DNA of 64,000 nt, taken from positions 124,001 to 188,000 of the forward strand of contig JAIXSR010000150.1 in assembly GCA_027484605.1 (NCBI GenBank), given 5' to 3'. Origin of the DNA: Hyphomicrobiales bacterium (lineage in GTDB: Bacteria; Pseudomonadota; Alphaproteobacteria; Rhizobiales; Beijerinckiaceae). Under the pieces are notes generated by a model, which searched no databases, had not been told where the DNA came from, and worked only from the letters and a program-made list of their open reading frames with translations. Every line of letters begins with the position of its first letter. Positions within the stretch are counted from its first letter, which is position 1. Position numbers and translations under genes: made by a program. Shown piece after piece: positions 44,130 through 54,301 of this stretch.

Positions 44130-45101
44130 TCAGAGCTTCCGGAGCGCCACTTCCTCGATCATGTGGTTGCTGCCCTTGCGCAGGATGAGATCCGCGCGCG
44201 GCCGCGTCGGGAAGATGTTCTCGCGCAGGTTCGGCAGGTTGATCCGGTCCCAGAGGCCGAAGGCCGTCTGCCGGGCTTCTTCCTCTGAAATCTCGGCATA
44301 GCGGCGGAAGAAACTCTCCGGCTTCCGGAACGCGGTCTTGCGCAGGGTCATGAAGCGGTCGACATACCAGCGCCGGAGCAGCTCTTCCTCGGCATCGATA
44401 TAGATCGAGAAATCGAAGAAATCCGACACGAAGGGAATCGGCTTCGCATCCCGCGGCAGTTTCGGCGGCTGCAGCACATTGAGCCCCTCGACAATCAGGA
44501 TGTCCGGCCGGTCGATCTCGATCTGCTCGCCCGGGACCACGTCATAGACAAGATGCGAGTAGAGCGGGGCGGTGACATTGCGCTCCCCGGCCTTGATCCG
44601 CGCGAGGAAATGCAGCAGCGCCGGCGTGTCGTAGCTTTCGGGAAAGCCCTTGCGCTCCATCAGCCCGAGCCGCCGCAATTCGGCATTCGGCAGCAGGAAC
44701 CCGTCTGTCGTGACAAGGCTCACCTTGGGCGTGTTCGGCCAGCGGGCCAGCAGCTTTTCGAGCACGCGGGCCGTGGTGGATTTTCCCACCGCCACCGACC
44801 CGGCGACCCCGATGATATAGGGAACCTTGGCGTCGCCGCCGGCATTGAGGAAACGCTGCGTCGCCTTGAACAGCCCCTGTGTGGCAGCCACATAGAGCGC
44901 CAGCAGGCGGGACAGCGGCAGGTAGATATCCACCACCTCGTCAAGGCCCAGCCGGTCGTTGATCGAGGTCAGGCCCTTGATTTCCTCGAGGCTGAGCGTG
45001 AGCGGGGTGTCCGCGCGCAGGGAGGCCCATTCTTCGCGGCTGAACAGGCGGAACGGGGAAAGGTCGACGTCAGGCGCCAGCTTCGAGATCTCGGCATCCA
45101 T
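44130..45101 (-). CDS. coaA: Type I pantothenate kinase
   Basis: This 323-residue enzyme phosphorylates pantothenate, the regulated first step of CoA synthesis. The P-loop is [22 protein letters not shown], followed by [93 protein letters not shown]. The ATG has AAGGGGGG upstream. It follows hisE by 34 bp and may be transcribed from the his operon. Confidence 0.95.
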   Translation of the reverse strand: MDAEISKLAPDVDLSPFRLFSREEWASLRADTPLTLSLEEIKGLTSINDRLGLDEVVDIYLPLSRLLALYVAATQGLFKATQRFLNAGGDAKVPYIIGVAGSVAVGKSTTARVLEKLLARWPNTPKVSLVTTDGFLLPNAELRRLGLMERKGFPESYDTPALLHFLARIKAGERNVTAPLYSHLVYDVVPGEQIEIDRPDILIVEGLNVLQPPKLPRDAKPIPFVSDFFDFSIYIDAEEELLRRWYVDRFMTLRKTAFRKPESFFRRYAEISEEEARQTAFGLWDRINLPNLRENIFPTRPRADLILRKGSNHMIEEVALRKL

Positions 45102-45135
45102 GGCGATTCCCCCCTTTTCGCCGTCTGATGCGGCG

Positions 45136-45465
45136 TTAATCCCGGCCGCCCGGCCGGTTGGCCTTTTCGGCGAGCCCGGATTGCGCGGTGCGGGCGTCGA
45201 GTTCCGCCATCACCTCGTCCAGCCCCACCCCGCCGAGCCTGAGCACGACAAGCAGATGATAAAGAAGATCTGCGCTCTCTTTCGTCAATTCCCGTCGATC
45301 GCCCGAAAGCGCGGCGATCACGGTTTCGACCGCCTCCTCGCCGAGTTTTTTCGTCGCGCGCGGCATGCCCTCGGCCGCGAGCCGGGCCGTGTAGGATCGT
45401 GCCGGGTCATCGGCTGCGCGTGCCGCAACGATGGATTCAAGCGTCTCGAGCGTGAACCGGCTCAT
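45136..45465 (-). CDS. hisE: Phosphoribosyl-ATP pyrophosphatase
   Basis: This 109-residue enzyme hydrolyses PRATP in the second histidine step. Family signs are [87 protein letters not shown]. HisI (cyclohydrolase) is not fused, as is usual in alphaproteobacteria. Its ATG overlaps the hisF stop (ATGA). Confidence 0.95.
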   Translation of the reverse strand: MSRFTLETLESIVAARAADDPARSYTARLAAEGMPRATKKLGEEAVETVIAALSGDRRELTKESADLLYHLLVVLRLGGVGLDEVMAELDARTAQSGLAEKANRPGGRD

Positions 45466-46253
45466 CGGATGGCCTCCAGCCCGTCCAGCCGCATCGGCAG
45501 GCCGGCACGGGCCATATGTCTCTTGGCTTCGGCGATCGAGAACGTGCCGTAATGGAAGATCGAGGCGGCGAGAACCGCGCTGGCGCCGCCTTCGCGGACC
45601 CCCTCGACGAGATGATCGAGCGTGCCCACGCCGCCGGAAGCCACGACGGGAATGGTCACCGCATCGCTGACCGCGCGCGTCAGCGCAAGGTCGAATCCCG
45701 CCTTCGTCCCGTCGCGATCCATCGAGGTCAGCAGGATCTCGCCTGCGCCGAGATCCGCAACCTCCCGGGCATAGGCAATCGCATCGATTCCGGTTGGGTT
45801 GCGGCCGCCATGGGTGAAGATCTCCCAGCGCGGCGCCTCGCCGTCCCGGCTGACTCTCTTCGCATCGATCGCCACGACGATCGCCTGGGCACCGAATTTC
45901 TCGGCAGCGCGCCCGACAATCGAACGGTCCCGGACGGCGGCTGTGTTGATGGACACCTTGTCGGCGCCGGCAAGCATCAGCGCGCGCACATCCTCGACAT
46001 CCCGGACCCCGCCGCCGACTGTTACCGGCATGAAGCAATTCTCGGCCGTCCGCCGGACGACATCGAGCAGGGTGCCGCGATTCTCGTGGCTGGCCGTGAT
46101 GTCGAGGAAGCACAATTCATCCGCCCCGGCAGCATCATAGGCCTTGGCGCTCTCGACGGGATCACCGACATCGGCGAGATCGACGAAGTTGATGCCCTTG
46201 ACGACGCGGCCATTCTTGACATCGAGGCAGGGAATGACGCGCTTCTTCAGCAT
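45462..46253 (-). CDS. hisF: Imidazole glycerol phosphate synthase cyclase subunit HisF
   Basis: This 263-residue TIM barrel uses ammonia from HisH to make imidazole glycerol phosphate. [22 protein letters not shown] carries catalytic D11. [44 protein letters not shown] and [23 protein letters not shown] follow, the last with the second catalytic Asp. Its ATG overlaps the hisA stop (TGATG), and it overlaps hisE at its end. Confidence 0.96.
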   Translation of the reverse strand: MLKKRVIPCLDVKNGRVVKGINFVDLADVGDPVESAKAYDAAGADELCFLDITASHENRGTLLDVVRRTAENCFMPVTVGGGVRDVEDVRALMLAGADKVSINTAAVRDRSIVGRAAEKFGAQAIVVAIDAKRVSRDGEAPRWEIFTHGGRNPTGIDAIAYAREVADLGAGEILLTSMDRDGTKAGFDLALTRAVSDAVTIPVVASGGVGTLDHLVEGVREGGASAVLAASIFHYGTFSIAEAKRHMARAGLPMRLDGLEAIR

Positions 46254-46990
46254 CAGGCCGCCCTCCGCCGGCTCACGAGCGCGAGCGCAGCGGCCGGGTC
46301 GAGCCGGCCGTCATACAGGGCGCGGCCAGTGATCGCGCCGGCCAGCCGGGCGCATTCGGGCGCCATGAGGCGTTCGACATCCACGATCGAGGCCAGCCCG
46401 CCAGACGCGATGACCGGGATCGACAGCGCCTCGGCCAGGCCCACAGTGCCCTCGAAATCCAGCCCCGAGAGCATGCCGTCGCGCGCGATATTGGTGTAGA
46501 TGATCGCCGCCACGCCGGCATCCTCGAAGCGCCGGCCGAGATCGACGGCCAGCAGGTCAGAGGTTTCGGCCCAGCCTTCCACGGCCACGCGGCCATCGCG
46601 CGCGTCGATCCCCACGGCGACCTTGCCGGGAAAGGCGCGGGCAGCCTCGCGGACGAAGCCGGGATTCTTCAGCGCGGCCGTCCCGATGATCACGCGCGCA
46701 ATTCCGCGCGCGAGCCAGGCTTCCACCTGGGCCATTTCGCGGATGCCGCCGCCGAGCTGCACCGGGAAGCGAACGCGGTCAATGATCCCCTCGACCGCCC
46801 GCGCATTGACCGGCGAACCGGCAAAGGCGCCGTCGAGATCCACCACATGCAGCGCCTCGAAGCCCTGGGCCTCGAAGGCGCCCGCCTGTGCGGCCGGATC
46901 GTCGTTGAAAACCGTGGCCTGCGCCATGTCGCCCTGCTTGAGGCGGACGCATTGCCCGTTCTTGAGATCTATGGCGGGGTAGAGGATCAT
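46253..46990 (-). CDS. hisA: Phosphoribosylformimino-5-aminoimidazole carboxamide ribotide isomerase
   Basis: This 245-residue TIM barrel catalyses the Amadori isomerisation before His[22 protein letters not shown] has catalytic D8, and [31 protein letters not shown] and [18 protein letters not shown] follow. ATG 46990 is chosen over an upstream ATG at 47026, which would overlap hisH and give a non-family N-terminus. It lies 23 bp after hisH. Confidence 0.96.
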   Translation of the reverse strand: MILYPAIDLKNGQCVRLKQGDMAQATVFNDDPAAQAGAFEAQGFEALHVVDLDGAFAGSPVNARAVEGIIDRVRFPVQLGGGIREMAQVEAWLARGIARVIIGTAALKNPGFVREAARAFPGKVAVGIDARDGRVAVEGWAETSDLLAVDLGRRFEDAGVAAIIYTNIARDGMLSGLDFEGTVGLAEALSIPVIASGGLASIVDVERLMAPECARLAGAITGRALYDGRLDPAAALALVSRRRAA

Positions 46991-47013
46991 GGCCTGTCCG
47001 GTCGAAAGCGCCG

Positions 47014-47664
47014 CTATGGGGCCCATTTGAGGAAATTGGCAAGCAGTTTCACGCCCAGGACCTGGCTTTTCTCCGGGTGGAACTGCGTGCCGATCACCGT
47101 GTCGCGGCCGACAATGGCCGAGACGGGCCCGCCATATTCCGCCGTGGCGATGAGGTTCGCGGTTCCCTCGGGAATGAGGTGGAAGGAATGCAGGAAATAG
47201 GCGTGGAGCCCCTGCGGCCCGAGCGCGATTCCCTCGAGAACCGGATGGCTCGATGTCATGGCCAGCGTGTTCCAGCCCATATGCGGCACCTTGAGCGCCG
47301 GATCGGCCGGCGCCAGCGGCACGACATCGCCGGGAATCCAGCCGAGCCCTTGCGTGATCCCGCGTTCAAGCCCGCGCGTCGCCAGCAGCTGCATGCCGAC
47401 ACAGATGCCGAGGAACGGGCGCCCCTTGCTCCGGACGGCATGGTCGAGCGCAGCTTCGAGCCCGCTGACGACGGCAAGGTTCTCGCGGCAATCCCGGAAG
47501 GCCCCGTCGCCGGGCAGGACGATGCGATCGGCCGAGGCGATCACCTCCGGATCGGCGCCCATGATGACCTCGCCGCGCTGCCCGGTCTCGTCCAGCGCGC
47601 GCATGAGGGCCTTGGCGGCGGAATGCAGGTTCCCGGCGCCGTAATCGATCAGCGCGATCCTCAC
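47014..47664 (-). CDS. hisH: Imidazole glycerol phosphate synthase glutamine amidotransferase subunit HisH
   Basis: This 216-residue class I amidotransferase supplies ammonia to HisF. The triad is C88 in [12 protein letters not shown] with H196 and E198 in TQFHPEKS. The start is GTG 47664, overlapping the stop of the DUF2628 gene (GTGA). The N-terminus [18 protein letters not shown] is typical. Confidence 0.96.
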   Translation of the reverse strand: MRIALIDYGAGNLHSAAKALMRALDETGQRGEVIMGADPEVIASADRIVLPGDGAFRDCRENLAVVSGLEAALDHAVRSKGRPFLGICVGMQLLATRGLERGITQGLGWIPGDVVPLAPADPALKVPHMGWNTLAMTSSHPVLEGIALGPQGLHAYFLHSFHLIPEGTANLIATAEYGGPVSAIVGRDTVIGTQFHPEKSQVLGVKLLANFLKWAP

Positions 47665-48143
47665 ACCGAACCTCGCGCCTGCGGAAACAGCCCCATCACG
47701 GGATTGGCCGGCCCATGCGGAACGAAGCCTTCCAGACCGCCTTTCGCCGGCATCGCGGGCTCCTGCCCCTCGTCATCGGCGAAGAAGCGGCGCTCGGCCT
47801 CGTCTTCCGCCTGCGCGATGACAAGGCCAGCCTCGTGATGGCGCGACAGGCGAAGGGCCAGCCGGCGCAGGCTTGCGCCTTCGAGGCCCCAGCCAAGCGA
47901 GACAAGCGCCATCACCGCAAGCTGGATCTCCGGCGGCAGGCCCAGGCTCGCCAGCAGGCCGAGCAGGGCGAATTGCAGGACGAGCGCGATGATGCCGGCC
48001 AGCACATGCCCCTTGGCGATCAGCCAGAACGGCCCGAACCCGAAGGCCGCGATGTTCCAGCCGTCCCGGACGAAGATCGCTTTCTCGCGGGCGAGATCCG
48101 GATCAGCGATGCGGGTCTTGAGGTGAACGGTGTAGCAAGCCAT
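47661..48143 (-). CDS. DUF2628-family membrane protein within the his operon
   Basis: This 160-residue protein begins with a short polar stretch (residues 1-30, YTVHLKTRIADPDLAREKAIFVRDGWN), then two or three membrane segments (about 33-90, including AFGFGPFWLIAKGHVLAGIIALVLQFALLGLL), then a polar, acidic tail. The FVRDGWNIAAFGFGPFWLIAKG pattern fits DUF2628. The function is unknown. It overlaps hisB (TGATG) upstream and hisH (GTGA) downstream, so it is translated with histidine enzymes though it is not one. Confidence 0.75.
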   Translation of the reverse strand: MACYTVHLKTRIADPDLAREKAIFVRDGWNIAAFGFGPFWLIAKGHVLAGIIALVLQFALLGLLASLGLPPEIQLAVMALVSLGWGLEGASLRRLALRLSRHHEAGLVIAQAEDEAERRFFADDEGQEPAMPAKGGLEGFVPHGPANPVMGLFPQARGSV

Positions 48144-48736
48144 CAGACCGACAACGTCCCCTTGGTCGAGGGCACGCGATCCGCGGCGCGCGAATCCTTC
48201 TCGATGGCGAGACGCAGCACCCGGGCAAGGCCCTTGAAAGCGCTTTCCGCGATATGATGGCTGTTGGTCCCGTGCAGGCATTCGACATGCAGCGTGATCG
48301 CGGCATTGGACGCGAAGGCCTGGAAGAATTCGCGGACGAGCTCGGTATCGAAGGTGCCGATCTTCTCGGTCGGGAACTCCACCTTGAAGACGAGGAAGGC
48401 CCGGCCGGAAATGTCGAGCGCGACGCGCGTCAGCGTCTCGTCCATCGGCATCAGGCAATCCGCATAGCGGGTAATGCCGGCTTTCGTGCCGAGCGCCTTC
48501 GCGACAGCCTGGCCGAGCGCGATGCCGACATCTTCGGTGGTGTGGTGATCATCGACATGCAGGTCGCCCTCCGCCCGCACGATCAGGTCTATCATCGAAT
48601 GGCGGGCGAGCAGGGTCAGCATATGGTCGAGGAAGCCGATTCCCGTGGCGATATCGGCCCGCCCGGTCCCGTCGAGGTCGAGCCCGACCTCGATCTTCGT
48701 CTCACCGGTTTCCCGCTTGATGTCGGCGCGACGCAT
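48143..48736 (-). CDS. hisB: Imidazoleglycerol-phosphate dehydratase
   Basis: This 197-residue manganese enzyme has the duplicated HisB fold with [46 protein letters not shown] and [26 protein letters not shown], whose histidines bind the metals. It is the stand-alone dehydratase, not the phosphatase fusion of enterics. It starts with ATG 48736 preceded by GGAG, and leads the his operon. It is divergent from hslV across 186 bp. Confidence 0.96.
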   Translation of the reverse strand: MRRADIKRETGETKIEVGLDLDGTGRADIATGIGFLDHMLTLLARHSMIDLIVRAEGDLHVDDHHTTEDVGIALGQAVAKALGTKAGITRYADCLMPMDETLTRVALDISGRAFLVFKVEFPTEKIGTFDTELVREFFQAFASNAAITLHVECLHGTNSHHIAESAFKGLARVLRLAIEKDSRAADRVPSTKGTLSV

Positions 48737-48865
48737 GGCTCACTCCACTCCTGTCCGGCCCGGACCCGGATCCTCGCTGCCGCCTTTACCGAAAAAGGCC
48801 CCGCACGGCAATTCCGGATCACCGCCGCGCGGAAAATCCGGCTCCGCGCCCTTCGCCTTCGTGAC

Positions 48866-48896
48866 CTTGGCAAGTCGGAGCGACAATCCCTACATT
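48866..48896 (+). promoter_or_regulatory. Heat-shock (RpoH-type) promoter of hslV
   Basis: CTTG at 48866-48869 and CCTACATT at 48889-48896 resemble the alphaproteobacterial RpoH consensus (CTTG, then CYTATNT), with a spacer of 18-19 bp depending on how the -10 is framed. The -10 ends 26 bp before the hslV GTG. hslVU genes are RpoH-driven in many proteobacteria, so the gene context supports the reading. Confidence 0.5.
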
Positions 48897-48922
48897 GACG
48901 GGAACTGATTCAGGAGCAGCCC

Positions 48923-49480
48923 GTGTCCGAACCGACCAACCCCGCCACAGGCTGGCATGCCACGACGATCCTGATGGTCCGCAAGGGTGGCGCCACGGTC
49001 ATTGGCGGCGATGGCCAGGTCAGCCTCGGCCAGACCATCATCAAGGGCAATGCCCGCAAGGTCCGGCGGCTCGGCAAGGGCGAGGTGATTGCCGGCTTTG
49101 CCGGGGCCACGGCGGATGCTTTCACGCTGTTCGAGCGCCTCGAGGCGAAGATCGAGCAATATCCCGGGCAATTGATGCGCGCCTGCGTCGAACTGGCGAA
49201 GGACTGGCGCACCGACCGCTATCTCCGCCGGCTCGAGGCGATGATGCTGGTGGCCGATCGCACCACCGGCCTCGTTCTCTCCGGCACGGGCGATGTGCTC
49301 GAACCCGAGGGCGGCATCATGGGCATCGGCTCCGGCGGCATGTATGCTTTGGCCGCCGCGCGGGCCCTCGCCGATACGGATTTCGGCGCCGAGGAAATCG
49401 TCCGCCGGTCGATGCGCATCGCCGGCGAGATCTGCGTCTACACGAACGCGAACGTCGTGATCGAGAGCATCGAGGCATGA
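48923..49480 (+). CDS. hslV: ATP-dependent protease subunit HslV
   Basis: This 185-residue proteasome-like peptidase works with Hsl[41 protein letters not shown] includes the N-terminal catalytic threonine of the mature protein (T14 here, after removal of a propeptide). [22 protein letters not shown] and [16 protein letters not shown] follow. The start is GTG 48923, with AGGAG 7 nt upstream. The stop overlaps the next gene (ATGA). The RpoH-type promoter lies just upstream. Confidence 0.96.
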   Translation: MSEPTNPATGWHATTILMVRKGGATVIGGDGQVSLGQTIIKGNARKVRRLGKGEVIAGFAGATADAFTLFERLEAKIEQYPGQLMRACVELAKDWRTDRYLRRLEAMMLVADRTTGLVLSGTGDVLEPEGGIMGIGSGGMYALAAARALADTDFGAEEIVRRSMRIAGEICVYTNANVVIESIEA

Positions 49481-50550
49481 TCTCCGAGGAAGCGCTGGAT
49501 CAGGCCGTCGCGCGCGGCCTGATTGGCCCGGACCAGGCGCGGGCGCTCCGCATGATCGAGGCGGATCGACGCAAGGCGGAGTTCGAACCAGCTCCGGATC
49601 ACGAAAGGCTGCGCTTCATCACCGGATTCGGCGATATCTTCGTCGTGATCGGGTTGGGGCTCTTCGCCTCGGCCCTCGGCTATTTCCTGGTCGAAAAATT
49701 CGGCGTCCTCGCCGGTTTTGGCGGGCTGACTGTCACCGCCTGGCTTCTGGCCGAGCAGTTCAGCCGCCGCCGCCGCATGGCCCTGCCGAGCATCGTCCTG
49801 CTGCTTGGCTTCGCGGTCGCGGGCTTTGCGGCCGTCAATAGCCTGACCGGCTGGCTGACCGGCCCGAGGGCGGTCACGCTGGGCAAGGCCGCGCTCGAAT
49901 TCGAACGCCCCGTTCCGGTGGCGGTCGCAGCCTTGGCCACAGCCGGTCTCGTGGCGCTCCACTACTGGCGCTTTCGCGTGCCGATCACCATCGCGGCTGG
50001 CGTCGCAGCGCTGGTGGCCGCCTTTCTCGGCCTCGTCGTCGCGATCTCCCCGGCTTTCGCCGAGGCTGCGCTCGCGCCGCTGATCCTGGTTGCCGGGATC
50101 GGCATCTTCCTGCTGGCGATGCGGTTCGATGCTCAGGATCTGCAACGCCAGACCCGCAAGACTGACATTGCCTTCTGGCTGCACCTTCTCGCCGCGCCGA
50201 TGATCGTGCATTCGCTGATCGCGCTGGTCTTCGGCGGTGTCGGGAGCATCGCAACTGGCCAGGCCATCGGGCTTATTTTCCTGTTCCTGCTGCTGGCTTC
50301 GGTGGCCCTCATGATCGATCGCCGTGCCATCCTTGTTTCCGGCCTTGTCTATGCCGGCATCGCCTTCGGCCAGGTCTTCAAGATGTCCGGCATCACCAAC
50401 GCCGCCATTCCCGCCACATTGCTGGTCCTCGGCGGCTTCATCCTGATCCTCAGCGCGGGCTGGCAGCCGATCCGCCGCCTCGTGCTGGCCCCGATGCCCG
50501 AGCGCATCCGCCTTGCCCTGCCCGTGGCCCAACCAGGACATTCTGCATGA
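49477..50550 (+). CDS. DUF2157-like polytopic membrane protein between hslV and hslU
   Basis: This 357-residue protein has a soluble N-terminal segment (about residues 1-45: [33 protein letters not shown]) that resembles the start of DUF2157 proteins, followed by about nine to ten hydrophobic helices up to residue 330 and a short tail. No catalytic motif is visible. Its ATG overlaps the hslV stop and its stop overlaps the hslU ATG (both ATGA), so all three are translationally coupled. This suggests stress expression with the HslUV protease, but the function is unknown. DUF2157 membership is inferred from the N-terminal pattern only. Confidence 0.7.
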   Translation: MISEEALDQAVARGLIGPDQARALRMIEADRRKAEFEPAPDHERLRFITGFGDIFVVIGLGLFASALGYFLVEKFGVLAGFGGLTVTAWLLAEQFSRRRRMALPSIVLLLGFAVAGFAAVNSLTGWLTGPRAVTLGKAALEFERPVPVAVAALATAGLVALHYWRFRVPITIAAGVAALVAAFLGLVVAISPAFAEAALAPLILVAGIGIFLLAMRFDAQDLQRQTRKTDIAFWLHLLAAPMIVHSLIALVFGGVGSIATGQAIGLIFLFLLLASVALMIDRRAILVSGLVYAGIAFGQVFKMSGITNAAIPATLLVLGGFILILSAGWQPIRRLVLAPMPERIRLALPVAQPGHSA

Positions 50551-51857
50551 CCGCTTTTTCTCCCCGCGAGATCGTTTCGGAGCTGGATCGCTACATTGTC
50601 GGCCAGAAGGAGGCCAAGCGCGCCGTCGCCATCGCCCTGCGCAACCGCTGGCGCCGCCAGCAGCTGGAAGGCCAGATGCGCGAGGAGGTCCTGCCGAAGA
50701 ACATCCTGATGATCGGCCCGACCGGCTGTGGCAAGACCGAGATAGCCCGCCGGCTTGCGAAACTGGCCGGCGCGCCCTTCCTCAAGATCGAGGCGACGAA
50801 ATTCACCGAGGTCGGCTATGTCGGCCGCGATGTCGAGCAGATCATCCGCGATCTTGTCGAGGTCGGGATCGGCCTCCAGCGAGACGCCCGCCGCAAGGAT
50901 GTCGAGGCCAAGGCCCATGTCGCCGCCGAGGAACGCGTACTCGATGCCCTGGTGGGCTCCACCGCCTCGCCCGCCACGCGCGATGCCTTCCGGCGCAAGC
51001 TGCGCAATGGCGAGATGGCCGAGAAGGAGATCGAAGTCGAATTGCAGGGAGGCCCCGGTGGCGGGATGCCGATGTTCGACATTCCCGGCATGCCCGGCGG
51101 CCAGATCGGCGCGGTTTCCTTCGGCGACATGCTCGGCAAGGCTTTCGGCTCCCGCAGCAAGCCCCGCCGGATGACGGTGCGCGATGCCTACGAGCCGCTG
51201 CTGGCGGAAGAGAGCGACAAGCTGATCGACCAGGACCGGATCGTTGCGGAGGCGATTCGGTCGGTCGAGGAAAACGGCATCGTCTTCCTTGACGAGATCG
51301 ACAAGATCTCGGTCCGCGAGGGGCGCGGCGGCGGCGATGTCTCACGCGAGGGGGTCCAGCGCGACCTGCTGCCGCTCATCGAGGGCACGACCGTCGCGAC
51401 CAAGCATGGCCCGGTCAAGACCGACCATATCCTCTTCATCGCCTCCGGCGCCTTCCATGTGGCCAAGCCTTCGGATCTCCTGCCCGAGCTGCAGGGCCGG
51501 CTGCCGATCCGCGTCGAGCTGAAGCCGCTGGGCGAGGAGGATTTCCGGCGCATCCTGAGCGAAACCGAGGCTTCGCTGATCAAGCAATCCGTGGCGCTGA
51601 TGGCGACCGAACAGGTAACCCTCACCTTCACCGAGGATGCGATCGCCGCTCTGGCCCGGGCGGCCTTCGAGGTGAACAGCAATGTCGAGAATATCGGCGC
51701 CCGCCGGCTCCAGACGGTGCTCGAGCGCGTGCTCGACGAAATCAGTTTCACCGCCACCGACCGGGCGGGCGACAGCATCGTGATCGATGGCGACTGGGTC
51801 CGCCGCGAGATCGGCGATCTCGCCCGCAATGCCGATCTCTCCCGCTTCATCCTGTGA
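50547..51857 (+). CDS. hslU: ATP-dependent protease ATPase subunit HslU
   Basis: This 436-residue AAA+ unfoldase feeds HslV. Walker A is GPTGCGKT at residues 57-64, followed by the pore loop GYVGRD. An I-domain insertion (about 105-240, with [18 protein letters not shown]) precedes Walker [28 protein letters not shown] and [22 protein letters not shown] complete it. It overlaps the membrane protein gene at ATGA and ends 10 bp before the phosphoesterase. Confidence 0.96.
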   Translation: MTAFSPREIVSELDRYIVGQKEAKRAVAIALRNRWRRQQLEGQMREEVLPKNILMIGPTGCGKTEIARRLAKLAGAPFLKIEATKFTEVGYVGRDVEQIIRDLVEVGIGLQRDARRKDVEAKAHVAAEERVLDALVGSTASPATRDAFRRKLRNGEMAEKEIEVELQGGPGGGMPMFDIPGMPGGQIGAVSFGDMLGKAFGSRSKPRRMTVRDAYEPLLAEESDKLIDQDRIVAEAIRSVEENGIVFLDEIDKISVREGRGGGDVSREGVQRDLLPLIEGTTVATKHGPVKTDHILFIASGAFHVAKPSDLLPELQGRLPIRVELKPLGEEDFRRILSETEASLIKQSVALMATEQVTLTFTEDAIAALARAAFEVNSNVENIGARRLQTVLERVLDEISFTATDRAGDSIVIDGDWVRREIGDLARNADLSRFIL

Positions 51858-51867
51858 GGGAACCGCG

Positions 51868-52632
51868 ATGAGGCTCGCCATCCTTGCCGATATCCACGGG
51901 AACGTGCTGGCGCTCGAGGCGGTCCTGCGCGATATCGACCGCCAGGGCGCCGATGCGCTCTTCGATCTCGGAGACCGCGTCTCCGGCCCGCTCTGGCCGC
52001 GCGAGACGCTCGATCTCATGCGGAAACGGGGAATTCCCGGCGTCCGGGGCAACCATGACCGGCTCGCCGGCAGTGAATCCCCCGACGGTTTGGCTCCATC
52101 CGATCGTTTCGCCTTCGACGCGCTCGATGCGGAAAGCCGGGCGATGCTCCGGGCACTGCCTTTCGAGGCGAGCCCCGCACCGGGAATCCGCGCCTTCCAC
52201 GCAACCCCGCAGCATGATGACCGCTACGTCGTCGAGGATATTGCCGATGGTCGCCTCGTCCGGGCGCCGGTCGAGAAGATCATCCGCCGCCTTGGCCCGG
52301 TCGATGGGCGCATCATCCTGCTGGGCCACAGCCACCGTCCCGATCTCCTCCGCCTGCCGGATGGCCGCTGGATCCTCAATCCCGGCAGTATCGGCTGTGC
52401 GGGCTACCAGGATGGCACCGGACGGGCGCATGTCTCGGAAGCCGGAACGCCGCTGGCCTGCTATGCCCTTCTGACGCTTGCGCCCTCGGGCGAGCCCGAC
52501 ATCTCCTTCCGGGCCGTGCCCTATGACAACGAGGCCGCGGCGCGGCGCGCCGAGGAGAATGGCCGCCCTGACTGGGCCGCTCCGCTGCGAACGGGCTGGA
52601 TGCCGGCCGCCCTTGGTGGCTCGGGCGCTTGA
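51868..52632 (+). CDS. Metallophosphoesterase (YfcE/ApaH-like)
   Basis: This 254-residue calcineurin-like phosphoesterase has the metal motifs LAILADIHGNVLAL (DxH), DLGDRVSGP (GDxx), GVRGNHDRLAG (GNHD) and ILLGHSHRPDLLRLPDGRWILNPGSIG (GHSH). The substrate is unknown. It could be a phosphodiesterase for a nucleotide or lipid. GAGGGAA precedes ATG 51868. It may be read through from hslVU. Confidence 0.85.
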   Translation: MRLAILADIHGNVLALEAVLRDIDRQGADALFDLGDRVSGPLWPRETLDLMRKRGIPGVRGNHDRLAGSESPDGLAPSDRFAFDALDAESRAMLRALPFEASPAPGIRAFHATPQHDDRYVVEDIADGRLVRAPVEKIIRRLGPVDGRIILLGHSHRPDLLRLPDGRWILNPGSIGCAGYQDGTGRAHVSEAGTPLACYALLTLAPSGEPDISFRAVPYDNEAAARRAEENGRPDWAAPLRTGWMPAALGGSGA

Positions 52633-52664
52633 CGCCACCCATCGGTTTCGCCCAACCTCCGGCC

Positions 52665-54233
52665 ATGTCGCTCGCCCTTCCCTTCACCATTGTCGGCTCG
52701 GCGACTCTGGCTTCCCGCGTGACCGGTTTCGTGCGGGATGTGATGATCGCGGCCGCACTCGGCACAGGGCCGGTCGCCGACATCTATGTCGCGGCCTTCC
52801 TGATCCCCAACCTGATCCGGAAAATGGTCAGCGAGGGCGCGTTCAACGCCTCGCTCGTACCACGCCTCGCCCGCCTCGAGCGGGAGGGCGGAAAGCAGGC
52901 GATGCAGGGCTTTTTCGACGACCTGTTCTCGATTCTCCTCGTGGCGACAATCCTGCTCGTCCTCTTGGCCGAACTCTTCATGCCGCAGATGATGACATTG
53001 CTCGCGCATGGCTTCGCGGCGGATCCGGGCAAGCTCGACAATGCCGTTCTCTTCGGGCGGATCGCCTTCCCCTTTGTCGGCTTTGTCATTCTCGGGGCGG
53101 CCATCGCCGCGCTGCTCAACGCGCTCGACCGTTTCGCGTTGGCCGCGCTCGTGCCGCTCGCGCTCAATCTGATGATGATTTGCGTCCTGGCGGTCATCCT
53201 CGCCGGCGCCACGGCCGGCCCGCGCGAATCCGGCCTCGTGCTCGTCAGCACGGTCCTGGCTGCCGGGCTCGTCCAGCTCGTCATGCTCTGGATGGCCGCG
53301 CGCCGGCTCGGCCTCGTCCTGTCGCCCCGGCCATGGGATGCCCTGGCGGGCCGGATCGATCCGGGTGCCTGGTCGCTCCTGTTGCGCATGCTGCCGGCCA
53401 TGGTCGTCGCCGGGTCTGGCCATGTCCACATGGTCATGGCCAGCCAGACCGCCTCGCTCGAGCCGCGCTTCCTCTCGATGCTCTATTTCGCCGACCGCCT
53501 GTTCCAGTTGCCGCTCGGCTTCGTCGCCTCGGCAATCGGCGTGGTGCTGCTTCCGCATGTCTCGCGCGGCTTCCAGCAGGGCGATGGCGGAGCCATGGCC
53601 CAGGCCCAGACCGAATCGATCATCTTCGCCTCGCTTCTCATCTTCCCGGCCACGATCGGTCTCTGGATCCTCGCCGAACCGATCGTCTCGATCCTTTTCC
53701 AGCACGGGGCCTTCCTCGCCGAGGATGCTCGGCACACGGCGCGCATCCTCAAGGTGCTCGTCCTTGCCCTGCCGGCCTTCGTCCTGATCAAGGTCGTGCT
53801 GCCGTCCTTCCTCGCCCGCGAGGAGATGGGCAGGCCGATCCTCGCGGCCCTGCTGGCCCTCGGCGTGAATGGCGGCGTCGCCTGGTATATCCGCGGCGTG
53901 GATGCGGTGCTGGCCGCGCCGGGCGGCGTGGTGGCCGGCGTCTGGGCCAATACGCTCCTGCTGGTCGCATTGGCGCGCGGGCGGATGCTGTTCCAGCCGC
54001 GCGCCTTCTGGCGCGTGGCCGCCACGCTCTTCGGCGCGCTGGTCATGGGCTGGTGCATCGATGCCCTCCTGCAGGCCGCTGCCCCCGTGCTCGCGCCAGG
54101 CCGCGGCTTCGGCCTGCGCGTTGCGGTTCTGACCGGCCTCTGCCTCGCCGGGATCGTCATTTTCGCCGGCTTGACCCGGCTGCTCGGCGTCTATTCCCTT
54201 GCCGCCCTGCGGCGGCCGGTTGCTCCGCGCTGA
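52665..54233 (+). CDS. murJ: Lipid II flippase MurJ
   Basis: This 522-residue MVF/MATE-family protein has about 14 membrane segments and flips lipid II to the periplasm. It begins SLALPFTIVGSATLASRVTGFVRDVMIAAALGTGPVADIYVAAFLIPNLIRKMVSEGAFNASLVPRLARLE, a strong MurJ signature with the conserved Arg residues, and continues with YFADRLFQLPLGFVASAIGVVLLPHVSR. ATG 52665 is chosen because the family starts here. A TTG 12 codons earlier overlaps the phosphoesterase stop. The order murJ-trpS-uspA-nfuA is typical of Rhizobiales. Confidence 0.94.
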   Translation: MSLALPFTIVGSATLASRVTGFVRDVMIAAALGTGPVADIYVAAFLIPNLIRKMVSEGAFNASLVPRLARLEREGGKQAMQGFFDDLFSILLVATILLVLLAELFMPQMMTLLAHGFAADPGKLDNAVLFGRIAFPFVGFVILGAAIAALLNALDRFALAALVPLALNLMMICVLAVILAGATAGPRESGLVLVSTVLAAGLVQLVMLWMAARRLGLVLSPRPWDALAGRIDPGAWSLLLRMLPAMVVAGSGHVHMVMASQTASLEPRFLSMLYFADRLFQLPLGFVASAIGVVLLPHVSRGFQQGDGGAMAQAQTESIIFASLLIFPATIGLWILAEPIVSILFQHGAFLAEDARHTARILKVLVLALPAFVLIKVVLPSFLAREEMGRPILAALLALGVNGGVAWYIRGVDAVLAAPGGVVAGVWANTLLLVALARGRMLFQPRAFWRVAATLFGALVMGWCIDALLQAAAPVLAPGRGFGLRVAVLTGLCLAGIVIFAGLTRLLGVYSLAALRRPVAPR

Positions 54234-54301
54234 AATCGCGGCTTGTCGAGGCTCGCGCCGATTGATAGAGGCGCAACGCAAACACTTTCGAGGATGATCG
54301 C

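Noticed and set aside
52521-54281. Long antisense open frame opposite murJ (about 586 codons)
   Set aside because: Same reason: opposite a well-conserved gene, charged low-complexity translation, no start signal.
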